Assembly (NCBI RefSeq): GCF_000342005.1
Contig: NZ_AOHO01000074.1
Coordinates: 186,001-250,000 of the forward strand
DNA from: Amycolatopsis decaplanina DSM 44594
GTDB taxonomy: Bacteria; Actinomycetota; Actinomycetes; Mycobacteriales; Pseudonocardiaceae
Direction: 5' to 3'
Length of the DNA stretch: 64,000 nt
The stretch's first letter is position 1; each line of letters opens with the position of its first letter. Position numbers and translations under genes: made by a program. Positions 8,295 through 17,593 of this stretch are shown here, in pieces. The notes under the pieces were generated by a model, which was not told the DNA's origin, did not search any database, and worked only from the letters and a program-made list of their open reading frames with translations.

Positions 8295-9299
8295 ATGCGC
8301 GAGACGCCGCCCCCGGCTTCTTATACCCGGCTCGAACTCGGTGACACCAGCACGATCCCGGTCGGTGTGACGGTTTCCCCGCACATCTCACTGGTTTCGA
8401 TGCTCGTCGAGGTCGTCGGCGGGTACGACCGCGGCCTGCCACCCGCTTGGCGCCGCCAGGTGGGTTCGGCGATCCCCGAGCAGGGATACCGCGCGGCGAG
8501 CGCGCTCACCCGCCGGGGCACCTCGGTGCAGCCGGACTTCATCGTCCCGATCAGTCCCGGCGAGGACTCTTCCGCCGCCGCTCAGGCGGAAATGCTGCGC
8601 GAACTGACGGAAACCGACGTCCTGAAGGGCCTGGAAGAGGTCTTCGGCGACCGGTTGCCCTCGCAATGGCGGCAGGCCGCCGACCATCCGAGACGCTGGG
8701 TCGCCTCGCTCGCGGACGCCTTCACCGCGACCAGGCTGGCGACCGAAAACCTCTGGACCAAGGCCCGTCCCCTGCTCGACCGCGAGATCGAACGTATCGG
8801 CGTCGCCTCCGTCAGAGGAGGGACCGACGCGGTACTCGGCCTGCTGCGGCCCCATTTCCGCATCAGCAACGGCTGTCTGCTGCTCCCCGACGCCGAACCG
8901 GCGAAGTACACCACCCGTGGCCGCAAACTGATCCTCGTCCCGATGCTCGCGGGCGTCCGCTCGGTGGTGTCCAACTTCGACGAAGAGGACGCCATCTGGA
9001 TCGGCTACCCGCTGCCGGGGCTGGACGGCCTGCTCGACAGCGGCAGGCCCGAACCGGCCCTCGGGGTCGACGGACTCGACCTGGTGGTCGGCGCTCACCG
9101 TGCGAAACTGTTGCGGCATCTGGGAAAGCCCGCCCGGATGGGCGAGATCGCGAATTTGCTCTCCTGCGCCGCGAGCACCGCGACCTATCACTGCGAACAG
9201 CTTGTTTCGGCCGGTTTGATCCAGCGGCACCGCGAGGGTCAGGTCGTCCTCGTGGTCCGGACTCCCCGCGGTGACGCGCTGGTGGACCTGCTCTCCTGA
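8295..9299 (+). CDS. ArsR-like winged-helix transcriptional regulator
   Basis: Cytoplasmic DNA-binding protein of 334 aa. The last 75 residues form a winged helix of the ArsR/HTH_20 kind (HLGKPARMGEIANLLSCAAS, then TATYHCEQLVSAGLIQRHREGQ). The N-terminal 250 residues are a conserved actinobacterial region without a clear named fold. No metal-binding Cys/His signature typical of classical ArsR is seen. Targets are unknown; neither neighbour is obviously linked. It ends against a palindromic repeat shared with the convergent phoD gene. Confidence 0.72.
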   Translation: MRETPPPASYTRLELGDTSTIPVGVTVSPHISLVSMLVEVVGGYDRGLPPAWRRQVGSAIPEQGYRAASALTRRGTSVQPDFIVPISPGEDSSAAAQAEMLRELTETDVLKGLEEVFGDRLPSQWRQAADHPRRWVASLADAFTATRLATENLWTKARPLLDREIERIGVASVRGGTDAVLGLLRPHFRISNGCLLLPDAEPAKYTTRGRKLILVPMLAGVRSVVSNFDEEDAIWIGYPLPGLDGLLDSGRPEPALGVDGLDLVVGAHRAKLLRHLGKPARMGEIANLLSCAASTATYHCEQLVSAGLIQRHREGQVVLVVRTPRGDALVDLLS

Positions 9300-9345
9300 C
9301 TCGTGAGTGGCAAAGACGGTTCTAACCGTCCTTACCACTCACGAG
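9300..9345. repeat. Palindromic repeat between convergent genes
   Basis: Arms 9300-9321 and 9324-9345 (CTCGTGAGTGGCAAAGACGG...) form an almost perfect 22-bp stem. The copy fills nearly the whole gap between the ArsR-like gene and the convergent phoD gene, so it is placed to terminate both. Confidence 0.7.
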
Positions 9346-9348
9346 TCC

Positions 9349-10920
9349 CTAGACCCGCTGCAACCCCGGCTTCCCGGCCTCGACGACGTAGCCACGGTCC
9401 GCGGCCAAGGTCACCTTCGAGAAGTCGTACTCGGTGGTGTCCGAAACCGTCATGAAGTCCGCCCGCAGCTGCGTCTGCGACGCCGTCACCCGGACATAAC
9501 CGCGCTTTCCCCGGCAGTACTTGATGTGCGGGTTGTTCGACAGCCAGGTCGACGACGGATCGGTCGCGGTGTCGCTGTTGCTGGTGACCGAGGTCGTCAC
9601 CAGTTCCGAACCGAACACCGGGTCGCTGTGGTTGAAGTAGTCGCGGCGCAGATCGGCCGCCCAGTGCCGGTGGACGTCGCCGGTCAGCACGATCGGGTTC
9701 GGCACCTTGCGGTCCACGATGCCCTTCGCGATCCGGTCGCGGGAAGCCTCGTAACCCTGCCAGGAATCGGGGCTCTCACAGGTCGCCTTGTTGCCGTCGC
9801 CGTCACGGGTGGCGAAGAAGACCTGCTGGCCGAGGAAGTCCCACTTCGCCGGGTGCGTCTCCAGCGCCTTCAGCAGCCACGCCTCCTGTGTGGTGCCCAG
9901 GATGCTGCGCGACGTCGATCGCATGTCGGTGCACGACGGTCCCGCCGAACCGGAGGGGTCGGGCACCTGCGCGTTGCGGTACTGACGGGTGTCGAGCATG
10001 TGGAACCGGGCGAGGTTGCCCCAGCCGAACTGCCGGTACAGGCGGATCGACGCGCCGCTCGGCTTGGCGGTGGACCGGATCGGCATGTTCTCGTAGAACG
10101 CCTGGAATCCGGCGGCCTTGCGCGCGTCCGTCGCCGGGCTGGTGGTGGAGTTCCAGTTGTTCATCACCTCGTGGTCGTCGAAGACCACGATCCACGGCGC
10201 CATCGCGTGCGCGTTCTGGAGGTCGGCGTCGGTCTTGTGCTGGGCGTGCCGGGCGCGGTACTGGGCGAGCGTCGTCACGTCCTCGGTGAAGGCCAGTTTG
10301 CGCGGATTCCGCTCGGCGGCGGCGCGGCCGGACTTCTTCTCGTACATGTAGTCGCCGAGGAACAGCACGAGTTCCGGGTTGTCGGCGAGCATGCCCTTGT
10401 ACGAGTGGTACCAGCCCTCCTCCCAGTGCTGGCAGGAGGAGAAGCAGTACTTCAGCTGATCGACGGCGGCGCCGGCGGCGGGAGCGGTCCTGGTCCGGCC
10501 GACCGGCGAGATGTAGCCGCTGGTCTTGAACCGGTAGAAGTATTCACGTCCCGCCTCGAGCCCGGCCGGTTCGATGTGCACGCTGTGCCCAGAATCGCGG
10601 GCCGCGGTCGCGGTGCCCTTCTGCACCACCGAGGAGAACGCCTGGTCGTTCGCGATCTCCCAGTCCACTGTGTACGAAGCGTCCGGCATACCGCCGAAAC
10701 CGTCGGGGTTCAGCGGGGCGGGAGCGAGCCGCGTCCACAGCACGACACTGTCCGGCAGCGGGTCACCCGAGGCGACACCGAGCTGGAACGGGTCGTGGAT
10801 CGCGGGCGCCGCCGCCAGCGTTCTCGCGTTCGCCCACGAAGGCACCGTCGACGATAACGCCGCCGCCGAAACCGCCGCGGCTCCACCGAGGAGTACCGCC
10901 CGCCGATTCACCTGGCCCAT
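9349..10920 (-). CDS. phoD: Secreted alkaline phosphatase D
   Basis: Phosphodiesterase/alkaline phosphatase of the PhoD family, 523 aa. It has a Tat signal (VNRRAVLLGGAAAVSAAAL) and then a PhoD_N beta-sandwich (VLWTRLAP). The metallophosphatase core shows FSSCQHWEEG near residue 160, LFLGDYMYE, FDDHEVMNNW and TGDVHRHWAADL, which carry the Fe/Ca ligands. It releases phosphate from phosphodiesters and phosphomonoesters outside the cell. Such genes are commonly PhoP-controlled, but no PHO box was identified with confidence. AAAGGTTG lies upstream of the ATG. Confidence 0.92.
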   Translation of the reverse strand: MGQVNRRAVLLGGAAAVSAAALSSTVPSWANARTLAAAPAIHDPFQLGVASGDPLPDSVVLWTRLAPAPLNPDGFGGMPDASYTVDWEIANDQAFSSVVQKGTATAARDSGHSVHIEPAGLEAGREYFYRFKTSGYISPVGRTRTAPAAGAAVDQLKYCFSSCQHWEEGWYHSYKGMLADNPELVLFLGDYMYEKKSGRAAAERNPRKLAFTEDVTTLAQYRARHAQHKTDADLQNAHAMAPWIVVFDDHEVMNNWNSTTSPATDARKAAGFQAFYENMPIRSTAKPSGASIRLYRQFGWGNLARFHMLDTRQYRNAQVPDPSGSAGPSCTDMRSTSRSILGTTQEAWLLKALETHPAKWDFLGQQVFFATRDGDGNKATCESPDSWQGYEASRDRIAKGIVDRKVPNPIVLTGDVHRHWAADLRRDYFNHSDPVFGSELVTTSVTSNSDTATDPSSTWLSNNPHIKYCRGKRGYVRVTASQTQLRADFMTVSDTTEYDFSKVTLAADRGYVVEAGKPGLQRV

Positions 10921-10963
10921 GAAAATTCAACCTTTCGAAGTGGGGAAAGAACGGGGAGGGATT

Positions 10964-11620
10964 TCACGCGGCGTAATCGGTGATGCCGCCGCTACAGGCT
11001 TCGAGGGTCGGATTCGCGGCGGCGTCGGCGACGCAGACCTTGTAATAGACCCACGACCCCTTCGCGACCGGCACGGCCTTGTCGACGTGCGTGCCGTTGC
11101 CGCCGGAGGCCCAGACGTAGAACGGGCCGGCGCCGCCCTTCAGCCAGTAAGCGACCACGGCGGACTTACCGTCGGCGTTCCTGTCGTAGACGAGGAAATG
11201 AGCATCCGATGAACGGAACTGGCCCTCGCCCGCGCAGACGCCGGTGGAGCATTCGGCGCTGCCGGAGCCGACTCCGCAGTCGGGTGCGATCCGCTGGTCG
11301 GAGCCGGTGTAGACGTAGCCGTCCGAGATGTAGCCACCGAGCGCGGGGACGTAGTCCCACAACGTCGTCGTGCCCAGCGGGCCGGCGACCGAGGTCCCGA
11401 TCGTCTGGCAGTCGATGGTCACCGTGGCGCCGTTGGCCACCGTGCGCACCGCGGTCGAGGAGGTGCTCGGGGCGCGGCGCACGTTCAGCGGGTCACCCGC
11501 CGTCTTCACGGTCCCGGTGGCCGCGGCCAGTGCGGGAGTGGCTCCGGCGAGGCCCATGGCGCCCGCCGTCACCAGCACGAGAAAGAAACCGGCGAGCCGC
11601 CGGACACTTGAACGCTTCAT
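10964..11620 (-). CDS. Secreted protein with bacterial SH3 domain
   Basis: 218-aa exported protein with a Sec signal (VRRLAGFFLVLVTAGAMGLA, cut near ALAAATG). Residues about 35-120 form an SH3b-like domain (KTAGDPLNVRRAPSTSSTAV), with paired cysteines. The C-terminal 95 residues are of unknown fold (SSDAHFLVYDRNADGKSAVV). Its SH3 domain is closely similar to the C-terminal domain of the protein at 14850, and both genes flank the SARP regulator. SH3b domains usually bind cell wall. The ribosome site is weak; an upstream ATG in the same frame is possible but would precede the signal peptide. Confidence 0.72.
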   Translation of the reverse strand: MKRSSVRRLAGFFLVLVTAGAMGLAGATPALAAATGTVKTAGDPLNVRRAPSTSSTAVRTVANGATVTIDCQTIGTSVAGPLGTTTLWDYVPALGGYISDGYVYTGSDQRIAPDCGVGSGSAECSTGVCAGEGQFRSSDAHFLVYDRNADGKSAVVAYWLKGGAGPFYVWASGGNGTHVDKAVPVAKGSWVYYKVCVADAAANPTLEACSGGITDYAA

Positions 11621-11642
11621 GACCGCAGCGTCGACCGGCGTC

Positions 11643-11663
11643 GTACACATCGCGTACAAACGC
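11643..11663 (-). promoter_or_regulatory. SARP-box-like direct repeat upstream of SH3 gene
   Basis: Read on the minus strand: TTTGTAC-GCGA-TGTGTAC, two heptamers at 11-base spacing. The 21-base block agrees at 15 positions with 14774-14794 upstream of the other SH3 protein gene. SARP activators bind heptamer repeats at this spacing, and a SARP gene lies next door. Confidence 0.5.
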
Positions 11664-11764
11664 CGACCGGCTGTCTGCACATGCATGCGAATGGATCTAG
11701 CCAACGATGGCGGGACGGCAATATTATCGGCGGATATGGGGCTCCTGCCGTATTGGCGGTTTAG

Positions 11765-14716
11765 GTGACTATTCTCGGGTTTCGCGTTCTCGGTCCGCTC
11801 GAAGTGGCGGTGGACGGGCAGGTGGTGCCGCTCGGCGGTCCCAAACCCCGTCTGCTGCTGGCCGCTCTCCTGCTCCAGCCCAACGTCGTCGTCTCCACCG
11901 AACTGCTGATCGAGGTCCTGTGGCCTTCGTCGGCGCCCCGTTCGGCGGCGGCGAACATCCGCACCTACGTCCACTCGCTCCGCAAACGCCTCGCCGACCA
12001 CGACCCCGAACTCGGGGAGCGCATCGGCAGCCGGGCGTCCGGATACATCCTCAAAGCCACACCTGGGGAAATCGACCACATCCGTTTCGGCGAACTGGCC
12101 GCCCGCGCACAGGACGCGCTCGGCCACGGGGAAGCCGAAACCGCTCTCGACCTGCTGGATCAAGCCGAAGCGCTGTGGCGCGGAGAAGTACTCGAAGGCC
12201 TCCCCCACGACTACGGCTGGGGCGCGACCGTGGCCCGGCTGACGGAATTGCGGCTCGCGGTCCAGGAACAGCGGCTGCGGGCGAGGATCGCACTAGGCCG
12301 GACCGCCGAGGCCGTCGCCGAACTGCGCGGTCTGGTCACCGAGCATCCCCTGCGTGAGGAGCTCTGGCAGCAGCTGATCGTCGCGTTGCGGGCAGACGGC
12401 CGCACGGCCGACGCGATCGAGGCCTATGAAACGGCCGAGAAAGTGCTGGCCGAGGAACTCGGCACCGACCCGGGCCCGCGATTGAGGGAACTGCGGGCCT
12501 CGCTGATCGTGACGCCGTCGGCGAGCCAGGACGCCGTGGCCGTCGCGCTCGCCCGGCCGATGGCGCCGGTCTGCCAGCTGCCGCTGGACCTGCCGGACTT
12601 CACCGGCCGCGACGAGGTGGTCGGCGAACTCGTCGACCTTTTCCGCGACCGCCGTGAACAGGGAAAACCCGCGATCGCGGTACTTTCGGGAGCGCCGGGG
12701 ATCGGCAAGTCCTCCGTCGCGATCCGGGTGGCGCACGCGGTCCGGGACGACTTCCCGGACGGTCAGCTGCACGTCGACCTCGCCGGGACGTCGTCCTCGC
12801 CCCGGCCTCCGATGACCGTGCTCGCCGAGTTGCTCCGCGCGCTGGGCGTCCCCGACGCGGGACTGCCACGTGATCTCCCCGAACGCGCGGCGTTGCTGCG
12901 GTCCCGGTTGGCGACCATGCGGATGTGCGTCGTCCTCGACGACGCCGGCGGCGCGGCGCAGGTCCGGCCGCTGCTGCCCGGCGCGGGCTCCTGCGCGGTG
13001 CTGATCACCAGCCGGGTGCGGATGCCGGATCTGGCCGGGGCCACCCCGGTCGACGTCGAACTCCTGCCCGAAGCCGAGGCCGCGAAGCTGCTCGAAGGCA
13101 TCGTCGGCACCGAGAGGGTCAACGCGGAGCCGGAGTGCGCGACCGCGATCCTGCGCCACTGCGGGTACCTGCCGCTGGCGATCCGGGTCGCCGGGGCGAA
13201 GCTGACCCACCGGCCGGGCTGGACGCTGCGCGTACTGGCGGACCGGCTGCGGGACGAGAGACGAAGATTGGACGAACTTCGCGTCGGCGATCTCGCCGTA
13301 CGGGCCAGTGTCACGCTCAGCTACGACCTTCTGCCGATGTCCGCGGCGACCGCCTTCCGCGGCCTCGGTGGACTCGGCTCGGTCCAGTTCCCCGGCTGGG
13401 TGGTCGCGGCCCTGCTCGGCCGCACGCACGGGGAGGACGTCCTCGACGTGCTGGTGGACGCTCATCTGGTCGAGCTCAGCGGCTCCGACGCCACCGGCGA
13501 GCCCCGCTACCGCCTGCACGACCTGTTGCGGTGCTACGCCCTTGAACTCCGCGCGCAGGACGTCCCGGCGAAGGCGCACGAAGCCACGAAACGGGTGCTG
13601 GAGGGCTACCTCGCGCTCGCGGTCGAAGCCGCGGACCGGATGCCGATCCACTTCTTCGGGCTCTACCGGGACGACACGGCCGACCAGCCCGCTCTCCCGC
13701 CGGGGACCGCGCATCTGATCGAGGATCCGGCCGCGTGGTTCGCCGCCGAACGGCACACCTGCGTCGCCGCCGTCTCACTCGCGGCCGACCTCGGTTTCGA
13801 CGCGCTGGCCTGGCGTCTCGCCGCCGCGCTGGCGCCGTACTTCGACCAGCGCGGTCACCAGGACGACTGGCTGCACACGCACGCCGTCGCGCTGGCCGCC
13901 GCCCGGCGGTCCGGCGAAGTCCGCGGCGAGGCGATCATCCAGCGCAACCTCGGGCAGATCCAGCTGTACCAGGACAGCTACGCGGAGGCCCTGGTCGCGT
14001 TCGAGCAGTCGCAACTGCTGTTCGACAAGATCGGCGACGCGCGAGGCGCGGCGATCGCGCTGGCCGGGCTCGGCACTGTACTGCGTATCAAGGGCGAGGA
14101 CACCATCGCGCTCGAGCACTGTCACGCGGCGCTCGACCAGTTCTCGGCGGCCGGCGACCCGCACGGCGAGGCCGTCGCGCGGATCGCGATCGGCGCGGTG
14201 TGGCTGGCCCGGCGCCGGTTCGCCGACGCGGAACGCTGGTTCACGGAGGCGCTCGAACAGTCCGCTCGAATCGGCGACCGGCACCGCGAGGCGCACGCGT
14301 TGAAACGGCTCGCGATGCTGCGCCAGCATCAGGGCAACCTCGCGGGCGCACGGGAGCGGGTCGACCGCGCCATCGCGATCTTCAACGAGCTCGGCGACGA
14401 CCATTGCATCGGCTACGCGAACCAGAACCTCGGCGAGCTGTATCTGCACAGCGGCGATCTGGCCCACGCGCAACTGCTGCTGGTCAATTCGCTGAGCGTG
14501 CACCGGCGCAACGGGGACCGCCGGTCCGAGGCCGAGGTGTCGCAGTTGCTCGGAGAGCTGCACGAGGCGCTGAGCCAGCCCGAGCGGTCACGGACGTATT
14601 CGGAACGCGCGCTGGCGTTGTGGCGGGAACTCTCCGCGCGGCCACAGGAATCCGCTCTCGCTTCGCGCCTGCAGGAGGCGGCCGAAGCGTCCTACAACGA
14701 CTCCGCGAGCGCCTGA
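11765..14716 (+). CDS. AfsR-like SARP transcriptional activator with NB-ARC and TPRs
   Basis: Large cytoplasmic regulator (983 aa, GTG start). Order of domains: OmpR-type winged helix (residues 5-95), bacterial transcriptional activation domain (100-245), an NB-ARC-like STAND ATPase with P-loop GAPGIGKSSVAIRV near residue 310 and LITSRVRMPDLAG further on, then tetratricopeptide repeats (about 700-960). This is the AfsR/large-SARP plan, used in actinomycetes to switch on secondary metabolism or development. No biosynthetic cluster adjoins; the flanking SH3 protein genes share a SARP-box-like motif and are the likeliest local targets (inference). Confidence 0.9.
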   Translation: MTILGFRVLGPLEVAVDGQVVPLGGPKPRLLLAALLLQPNVVVSTELLIEVLWPSSAPRSAAANIRTYVHSLRKRLADHDPELGERIGSRASGYILKATPGEIDHIRFGELAARAQDALGHGEAETALDLLDQAEALWRGEVLEGLPHDYGWGATVARLTELRLAVQEQRLRARIALGRTAEAVAELRGLVTEHPLREELWQQLIVALRADGRTADAIEAYETAEKVLAEELGTDPGPRLRELRASLIVTPSASQDAVAVALARPMAPVCQLPLDLPDFTGRDEVVGELVDLFRDRREQGKPAIAVLSGAPGIGKSSVAIRVAHAVRDDFPDGQLHVDLAGTSSSPRPPMTVLAELLRALGVPDAGLPRDLPERAALLRSRLATMRMCVVLDDAGGAAQVRPLLPGAGSCAVLITSRVRMPDLAGATPVDVELLPEAEAAKLLEGIVGTERVNAEPECATAILRHCGYLPLAIRVAGAKLTHRPGWTLRVLADRLRDERRRLDELRVGDLAVRASVTLSYDLLPMSAATAFRGLGGLGSVQFPGWVVAALLGRTHGEDVLDVLVDAHLVELSGSDATGEPRYRLHDLLRCYALELRAQDVPAKAHEATKRVLEGYLALAVEAADRMPIHFFGLYRDDTADQPALPPGTAHLIEDPAAWFAAERHTCVAAVSLAADLGFDALAWRLAAALAPYFDQRGHQDDWLHTHAVALAAARRSGEVRGEAIIQRNLGQIQLYQDSYAEALVAFEQSQLLFDKIGDARGAAIALAGLGTVLRIKGEDTIALEHCHAALDQFSAAGDPHGEAVARIAIGAVWLARRRFADAERWFTEALEQSARIGDRHREAHALKRLAMLRQHQGNLAGARERVDRAIAIFNELGDDHCIGYANQNLGELYLHSGDLAHAQLLLVNSLSVHRRNGDRRSEAEVSQLLGELHEALSQPERSRTYSERALALWRELSARPQESALASRLQEAAEASYNDSASA

Positions 14717-14730
14717 CCCTTTCGCAATTC

Positions 14731-14768
14731 GGCACCTGATTGCGGTTCACCCACCGCAATCAGGTGCC
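14731..14768. terminator. Perfect stem-loop after SARP gene
   Basis: Arms 14731-14746 (GGCACCTGATTGCGGT) and 14753-14768 are exact complements around a 6-base loop, 15 bases after the stop codon. No long T tract follows, as is usual in actinomycetes. Confidence 0.7.
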
Positions 14769-14773
14769 GACTT

Positions 14774-14794
14774 GCGTTTGTATCGATCGTGTAC
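14774..14794 (+). promoter_or_regulatory. SARP-box-like direct repeat upstream of SH3 gene
   Basis: TTTGTAT-CGAT-CGTGTAC, two heptamers at 11-base spacing, 55 bases before the start codon. It matches the block at 11643-11663 at 15 of 21 positions. It starts directly after the terminator of the SARP gene. Confidence 0.5.
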
Positions 14795-14849
14795 AGGCCC
14801 CGGCGAAGCTCCCTTCGTAGCAACCGAGAGTGCTCGAAGGGAGACCGGA

Positions 14850-16076
14850 ATGGTCCGGACCGTGAAGGCCCGCCGGGTGATGGCGGCCGTGCTGGCCATG
14901 GGGGCGGTCACCGCGCTGGCCGCCAGCCCCGCGAACGCGGCGCCCGAAGGCAGCTGGCGCGCCGATCTGTCCACTGTGGATGGCGATGACGTCAACGTCC
15001 GCAGTGACGGCGGCGTGCTCAGCCTGGAAAACGCCACCTGGCACAGAAAACCCGACTCCATCGGCAGCCAGGGTTACCTGCTGCCGGCCGAGCAGAAGCT
15101 CGGGAAGCCGGTCAACCGCGTCACCGCTCAGGTGACCGCCGACGCGCCGAAGGGCACCGAGGTCGAGGTCGACGTCCGCGGCAAGCTCAACGCCAACGAC
15201 TGGACCGAGTGGACGCCCACCGACGGCGGTGCCGCCCAGCTGTCCGCTTCGGTCTCCACGGTCCAGGTCCGCATCGGACTGCGCACGGTGAACGACGGCG
15301 TGACCGCGAAGGTCAGCGACGTCACCCTCCAGGGTGAACTCGGCCCGCAGGTCAACGCGATCGGCGCGGCCGCGGCCCCGCTGACGTACAAGGTCTACGG
15401 CACCCGCGAAGGCCTCGTCGGCGGCACCACCGCCAACGGGCACGTGATCAAGTCCCGCGACCACTTCGTCGCCCTCCCCTCGGGCCGTGGCCTGGCACCC
15501 AAGAACACCGGCAACTACACCGTCCGCATCTGCCGCACCGACAACAGCCGCTGCGAGTACGCGCCCGTGTGGGACGTCGGCCCGTGGAACACCAAGGACG
15601 ACTACTGGAACCCGTCGGACACCCGCCAGATGTGGAAGAACCTGCCGCAGGGCAAGCCCGAAGCGCAGGCCGCGTACCAGGACGGCTACAACGGCGGCAA
15701 GGACGAGTTCGGCCGCAAGGTGGCCAACCCGGCGGGTATCGACCTCGCGGACGGCACCTTCTGGGACGGCCTCAAGATGACGGACAACGGCTGGGTCAAC
15801 GTCTCCTACCTGTGGACCGGCTCCGGCCCGACCGGCGTCATCAGCACCGCCGGCGACCCGATGAACGTCCGGGCCTCGGCGAGCACCACCGCGGCGATCA
15901 AGGGTCTCGCGGCGAACTACGCGAAGGTCAACATCGAATGCTACGTCGAGGGCGAGACCGTCACCGGCAAGTTCGGCACCAGCAACATCTGGGACCGGAT
16001 CGGCCCGGGGCACTACGTCTCCGACACCTACCTGCAGACCGGCTCGGACCTGCCGGTGGCACCCAAGTGCTCGTGA
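14850..16076 (+). CDS. Secreted protein with C-terminal SH3 domain
   Basis: Exported 408-aa protein. A Sec signal (ARRVMAAVLAMGAVTALAAS) precedes a beta-rich N-terminal region of about 130 residues. The central part (YKVYGTREGLVGGTTANGHV; YAPVWDVGPWNTKDDYWN) looks like a barwin/double-psi barrel-like wall protein, though this is not certain. The last 75 residues are an SH3b domain (STAGDPMNVRASASTTAA) like that of the 218-aa protein on the other side of the SARP gene. The ATG at 14850 has AAGGGAGA upstream. Probably acts at the cell wall; enzymatic activity is not evident. Confidence 0.78.
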   Translation: MVRTVKARRVMAAVLAMGAVTALAASPANAAPEGSWRADLSTVDGDDVNVRSDGGVLSLENATWHRKPDSIGSQGYLLPAEQKLGKPVNRVTAQVTADAPKGTEVEVDVRGKLNANDWTEWTPTDGGAAQLSASVSTVQVRIGLRTVNDGVTAKVSDVTLQGELGPQVNAIGAAAAPLTYKVYGTREGLVGGTTANGHVIKSRDHFVALPSGRGLAPKNTGNYTVRICRTDNSRCEYAPVWDVGPWNTKDDYWNPSDTRQMWKNLPQGKPEAQAAYQDGYNGGKDEFGRKVANPAGIDLADGTFWDGLKMTDNGWVNVSYLWTGSGPTGVISTAGDPMNVRASASTTAAIKGLAANYAKVNIECYVEGETVTGKFGTSNIWDRIGPGHYVSDTYLQTGSDLPVAPKCS

Positions 16077-16092
16077 GCGAACACTGAACCCG

Positions 16093-16135
16093 AAGGCCCG
16101 GCGCACCCCACGGCGCCGGGCCTTCGCCTTTTCTG
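16093..16135 (+). terminator. Intrinsic terminator after SH3 protein gene
   Basis: Arms 16093-16105 (GAAGGCCCGGCGC) and 16114-16126 pair perfectly around an 8-base loop and are followed by GCCTTTTCT. Confidence 0.8.
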
Positions 16136-16285
16136 CCGCCGTTCTTCCGCTCGACCCGGACAACGTGTTTCACCACAACGGGAACATCCGTCCCGCTGAG
16201 CGAGGCTTTTATTCACAACCATGAATGTTCTTCACAATCCCGCGACCGTCATGCGAAACTCCCGTGACGCATTTCCCACTGACGA

Positions 16286-17518
16286 ATGGCGGGCATTGTG
16301 AGCGTTTCCCGGCGAACCCTGTTGACGACCGCCGCCGGTGCCGCCGTCGCGGCGACGACGATCACCCCGGCCGCCGGCGCGGCCGAGAAAGAAGCCGACG
16401 GGCTTAGGACTTTCCGCCGGACGGCCGACTACGCGGTGACCAAGCTGCGCGCCGTCGCGCCCGGCGTGACTTCCTTTCCGGAGATCACCCGTTTCGAGAA
16501 ATGGACCTATTCCGCCAAGGGCGGCTGGATCGGCGGTTTCTGGCCGGGCACATTGTGGCTCGCCTCGATCTACAGCGGCGATCCGCGATTCCGGACCCTG
16601 GCGACGGCGTCGGCGGAAAAGCTCGCGCCACGCCAGTACGAAACGAGCGATCACGACCTCGGATTCCTGTTCTACCCGTCGTGGGTGACCGGCTGGCGGC
16701 TCACCGGCGACGAGAAGTGGCGCGACGGCGCGCTCAACGCGGCCGCGTCGCTCATCCAGCGCTACAACGAAAAAGGGAAGTTCATCCGGGCATGGGGCGC
16801 ACTCGGCACCCCGGACAACGCCGGCCGGGTCATCGTCGACACGATGATGAACCTGGACCTGCTGACCTTCGCGAGCGAGCAGACCGGTGACCGGAAGTAC
16901 CTCGACATCGCCGTCTCACACGCGAAGACCACCGAGCGGGTCTTCCTGCGCCCGGACGGTTCGACCCCGCACGTGTTCGACTTCGACCCGGCCACGGGCG
17001 CCGAGATCGGCCCGAACACCGTGCAGGGTTACAGCCCGACGTCCTGCTGGTCCCGCGGCCAGGCCTGGGCGATCTACGGATTCACCACGATGTACCGGCG
17101 CTCCGGCGACCCGCTGTTCCTGCGGACCGCGCAACGCCTGGCCGATTTCGCGCTGCATGCCCTCACCCCGGACAACGTGCCGGTGTGGGACTACCTCGCG
17201 CCGCAGGCACCGTACGACATCAAGGACTCCTCCGCCGGCGCCGTGATGGCGTGCGGCCTGCTCGACCTGGCGAAGGTCGCGAACCGGCCCCAGTACCGCG
17301 AGGCGGCGATCCGGATCCTCACCGCGCTGTGCGACACCTGCTTGACCACGAAATCCACCCGCGCCGAGGCGATCGTGGCGCGGGGCACGCGAAACCGTCC
17401 GGCCGAGGACGGCGTCGAGGTTTCGTTGCCCTACGCCGACTATTACCTGCTGGAGGGCATTCTGCGGGTGCTGATGCCGAAGGAGATCGACAAGGCCATC
17501 GACCTGTCGAGCGCCTGA
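16286..17518 (+). CDS. Secreted GH88-type unsaturated glucuronyl hydrolase
   Basis: 410-aa alpha/alpha-barrel hydrolase of the GH88 family, which cleaves unsaturated glucuronyl residues from lyase-cut glycosaminoglycan- or xanthan-like chains. A Tat signal (VSRRTLLTTAAGAAVAA) marks it as exported. SDHDLGFLF and DTMMNLDLL correspond to the two conserved Asp positions of the family. The start is uncertain: ATG 16286 lacks a clear ribosome site, while GTG 16301, five codons in, has GGCGGG upstream. It parallels the GH105 gene at 6990. A lower-GC stretch at 16200-16280 probably holds its promoter. Confidence 0.83.
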   Translation: MAGIVSVSRRTLLTTAAGAAVAATTITPAAGAAEKEADGLRTFRRTADYAVTKLRAVAPGVTSFPEITRFEKWTYSAKGGWIGGFWPGTLWLASIYSGDPRFRTLATASAEKLAPRQYETSDHDLGFLFYPSWVTGWRLTGDEKWRDGALNAAASLIQRYNEKGKFIRAWGALGTPDNAGRVIVDTMMNLDLLTFASEQTGDRKYLDIAVSHAKTTERVFLRPDGSTPHVFDFDPATGAEIGPNTVQGYSPTSCWSRGQAWAIYGFTTMYRRSGDPLFLRTAQRLADFALHALTPDNVPVWDYLAPQAPYDIKDSSAGAVMACGLLDLAKVANRPQYREAAIRILTALCDTCLTTKSTRAEAIVARGTRNRPAEDGVEVSLPYADYYLLEGILRVLMPKEIDKAIDLSSA

Positions 17519-17528
17519 TTCGAGCCGG

Positions 17529-17549
17529 TCGCGAGTGGTAAGGACGGTT
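17529..17549 (+). repeat. Half copy of dispersed palindromic repeat
   Basis: GCGAGTGGTAAGGACGGTT matches a single arm of the palindromes; the complementary arm is missing. It is followed by CTATTGAGGGGTAAGGCAA, which recurs in nearly the same form after a GGACGGTT at about 1152. Confidence 0.6.
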
Positions 17550-17593
17550 CTATTGAGGGGTAAGGCAAAGGTGGCTTCGTGGTGTCGGGGCGT

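Noticed and set aside
11765-14716. Pathway-specific regulator of an antibiotic cluster
   Set aside because: No biosynthetic genes adjoin; its neighbours are wall-type SH3 proteins.
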